DNA from: Opitutaceae bacterium
Lineage (GTDB): Bacteria; Verrucomicrobiota; Verrucomicrobiae; Opitutales; Opitutaceae
Length of the DNA stretch: 5,637 nt
Assembly (NCBI GenBank): GCA_031266495.1
Contig: JAISAX010000734.1
Location: 1 to 5,637 of the forward strand
Direction: 5' to 3'
In this document: positions 4,296 to 5,637 of the stretch, one piece after another
Position numbering within the stretch: the stretch's first letter is position 1
Layout: the number at the start of each line of letters is the position of its first letter
The notes under the pieces: model-generated
What the model saw: only the letters and a program-made list of their open reading frames with translations
Told to the model about the DNA's origin: nothing
Database searches by the model: none
Made by a program: the position numbers and the translations under genes

Positions 4296-5462
4296 GTGTC
4301 GAACAACGGTTACCAGGTCATCGCCCGCAAGTGGCGCCCACAGACATTTGACGACGTCGTCGGACAAGACCACGTCGTGCGCACGCTGAAAAACGCCATT
4401 GCGCGCAACCGCATCGCGCACGCCTACCTCTTCGTCGGCCCGCGCGGCACGGGCAAGACCTCCACCGCCCGCATCTTCGCCAAGGCCCTCAACTGCACCG
4501 GCGGCCCCAAAGCCGACTTCGACCCGGCCGATCCCGCCGTCAAATCCATCACCGACGGCGCCTCCATGGACGTCATCGAAATCGACGGCGCCTCCAACAA
4601 CTCCGTTGACCAGATCCGCGACCTCCGCGACGACGTCCGCTACGCGCCCACCCAGGGCAAGTTCAAGATCTACATCATCGACGAAGTGCACATGCTCTCG
4701 ACGGCCGCGTTCAACGCGCTGCTCAAGACCCTCGAAGAGCCGCCCGAGCACGTGAAATTCGTGTTCGCCACCACCGACGTCCAGAAAGTCCTCCCCACGA
4801 TCCTCTCGCGCTGCCAGCGCTTCGACCTGAAACCCATCCCCGACGAACTCATCATCAAACGCCTCGCGCAGATCGGCGCCGAAGAAAAGATCAACGCCAC
4901 GCCCGAAGCCCTCGCCTGCATCGCCCGCATGGCCGACGGCGGCATGCGCGACGCGCAATCGATTTTCGACCAGATGATCTCCTTCTGCGGCGCGGAAATC
5001 GGCGAGGCCGACGTCCTCGATGTGTACGGCCTCGTTTCCGCCGAGCAGATCGCCGCGCTCGCCGGCGCCATCGCCGCCGGCAACCACCAGGAACTCGTCC
5101 GCATCGTCGAGGATTGCGACACCAACGGCCGCGACCTCGTCCGCCTCCTGCACGACCTTCAGGGCGAAATCCGGCAAACGCTGCTCGACGCCATCGCCAA
5201 CAACGGCCGCACCACGCGCCTCGGCAACGTTCCCATGACGACCGAGCAGGTCACGCGCCTGCTCGATGCCCTGCGCGAAGGCGAAGGCAGCGTGAAACTC
5301 GGCCTTTCCGACAAGATCAACTTCGAAGTCACGTTATTGAAGGCCGTCGAATCCAGCCGCAGCCGCGCCATCGACTCGCTCATCAAGGAACTCGCCGCGC
5401 TCGCCGAAGCCGCGCCGGGGCCGGCGGACGCCGCCGCCGGTGACGAAAAAAAAAAGCCCTGA
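4296..5462 (+). CDS. dnaX: DNA polymerase III clamp-loader subunit tau/gamma
   Basis: DnaX is the AAA+ ATPase of the clamp loader that opens and places the sliding clamp during replication. The 388-residue product begins (GTG start) [23 protein letters not shown], the usual DnaX opening. It has Walker A GPRGTGKT (48-55), Walker B IIDEVHML (127-134), sensor 1 FATTD (157-161), the arginine-finger segment SRCQRF (171-176), sensor 2 GGMRDAQS (215-222) and a helical collar domain (about 230-365). Of the four zinc-module cysteines found in E. coli only Cys67 remains; the others are replaced by a [15 protein letters not shown] segment. The in-frame TTG at 4260 would add 12 unlikely residues. No good ribosome binding site is seen at either start. 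The protein stops just after a run of ten A residues, without the C-terminal tau region that contacts helicase and polymerase alpha, so in this frame it resembles gamma. The -1 frame continues beyond; see the slippery-site entry. Confidence 0.95.
   Translation: MSNNGYQVIARKWRPQTFDDVVGQDHVVRTLKNAIARNRIAHAYLFVGPRGTGKTSTARIFAKALNCTGGPKADFDPADPAVKSITDGASMDVIEIDGASNNSVDQIRDLRDDVRYAPTQGKFKIYIIDEVHMLSTAAFNALLKTLEEPPEHVKFVFATTDVQKVLPTILSRCQRFDLKPIPDELIIKRLAQIGAEEKINATPEALACIARMADGGMRDAQSIFDQMISFCGAEIGEADVLDVYGLVSAEQIAALAGAIAAGNHQELVRIVEDCDTNGRDLVRLLHDLQGEIRQTLLDAIANNGRTTRLGNVPMTTEQVTRLLDALREGEGSVKLGLSDKINFEVTLLKAVESSRSRAIDSLIKELAALAEAAPGPADAAAGDEKKKP
5444..5459 (+). promoter_or_regulatory. A10 slippery run at the end of dnaX
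   Basis: Ten A residues (5446-5455) are followed by GCCC and the zero-frame stop TGA at 5460. In the -1 frame a TGA at 5441-5443 lies just before the run and the frame is open afterwards to the contig end. Any change from the dnaX frame to the -1 frame must therefore occur within 5444-5459, which is essentially the A run. E. coli dnaX uses A-AAA-AAG for programmed -1 frameshifting and Thermus dnaX uses an A9 run for transcriptional slippage, so the element type is well precedented in this gene. An assembly error in the run length is the alternative. Confidence 0.55.
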
Positions 5463-5614
5463 TCGCGCAGCTTGAGGAGCGGCTCCTTGCCGCCCTTGCC
5501 GATGGCGCGGCCACGGCCGAAGCCGCCAGCCAGGCCTACGCGCTCGTCGCGGCGGCCAACGCCCGCCACGACTCCGCCGCCACCGCCGGCGCAAAACGCG
5601 CCCTCCGCTTTGTC
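5456..5614 (+). CDS. Open -1 frame continuing DnaX (possible tau-like extension), partial at contig end
   Basis: From 5456 the -1 frame reads [20 protein letters not shown] and continues for 53 codons to RAL RFV, where the terminal poly-G begins. Third codon positions are almost all G or C, as in the dnaX body, which supports real coding. There is no ATG, GTG or TTG in this frame after its upstream stop at 5441, so it is unlikely to start by itself and needs a frame change from dnaX. The peptide is alanine-rich and probably helical, with no recognised domain. It may be the start of a tau-type C-terminal extension, or the normal dnaX ending if the true A run has one more base. Confidence 0.5.
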
Positions 5615-5637
5615 GGGGGGGGGGGGGGGGGGGGGGG
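5615..5637. other. Terminal run of 23 G residues, probable artefact
   Basis: The window ends in an uninterrupted G run. Poly-G tails are typical of no-signal cycles in two-colour short-read chemistry. I treat it as a contig-end artefact and not genomic sequence. Confidence 0.8.

Noticed and set aside
4224..5177. A 317-codon open frame on the minus strand opposite dnaX
   Set aside because: It mirrors dnaX codons with G/C in third positions and has a composition typical of antisense shadow frames. No motif was recognised.
1..5637. tRNA, rRNA or a novel defence system
   Set aside because: No cloverleaf or rRNA-like conserved segment was recognised on reading both strands, and the intact genes are housekeeping or surface functions with no nuclease, toxin or defence-type pair.

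Overview
The window looks like a short draft or metagenomic contig from a high-GC member of Verrucomicrobiota, most plausibly Opitutaceae. Three things point there: a PEP-CTERM tail of the 'VPEP..YA.LAGLA' style followed by arginines, a DnaX that has lost most of its zinc-module cysteines, and a long signal peptidase I with a large internal insertion. The assignment is from recalled family patterns and is not proven by any marker in the window. The right end finishes in 23 consecutive G residues, which looks like a read or assembly artefact, and the left end begins inside a palindromic repeat. Both edges are therefore probably contig ends.

Layout: 1-73 is a nested palindrome. 73-447 (minus strand) is the middle of an SGNH/GDSL-type hydrolase that has lost both ends. 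448-690 holds palindromic intergenic DNA. 691-1995 (+) is signal peptidase I (lepB). 1996-2753 is a gene-free, repeat-rich stretch with terminator-like hairpins after lepB, a decayed 21-bp tandem array (about 14 phase-locked units, 2126-2418) and a large inverted repeat (2561-2665). 2754-2918 (+) is a 54-codon ORF that looks like the truncated N-terminus of a larger hypothetical protein. 2972-3094 is a perfect 34-bp inverted repeat, followed by a 7-bp tandem repeat that happens to contain a TATAAT box. 3189-3974 (+) is a secreted PEP-CTERM protein, closed by two tandem intrinsic terminators. 4086-4295 is the dnaX upstream region, with two mutually exclusive hairpins and a homopyrimidine tract. 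4296-5462 (+) is dnaX (DNA polymerase III tau/gamma subunit).

No operon is evident: the three well-supported genes lie on the same strand but are separated by repeats and terminators. LepB and the PEP-CTERM protein share the export route (Sec secretion, signal-peptide removal). The PEP-CTERM protein would also need an exosortase, which is not in the window.

The most interesting signal is at the end of dnaX. A run of ten A residues lies between a stop codon in the -1 frame (5441) and the stop of the dnaX frame (5460). Beyond it the -1 frame stays open, with strongly coding-like codon use, to the contig end. This is either programmed slippage producing short and long DnaX forms, with the long form in the shifted frame (opposite to the E. 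coli arrangement), or a homopolymer length error. I found no defence system, CRISPR array, tRNA, rRNA or transposase.
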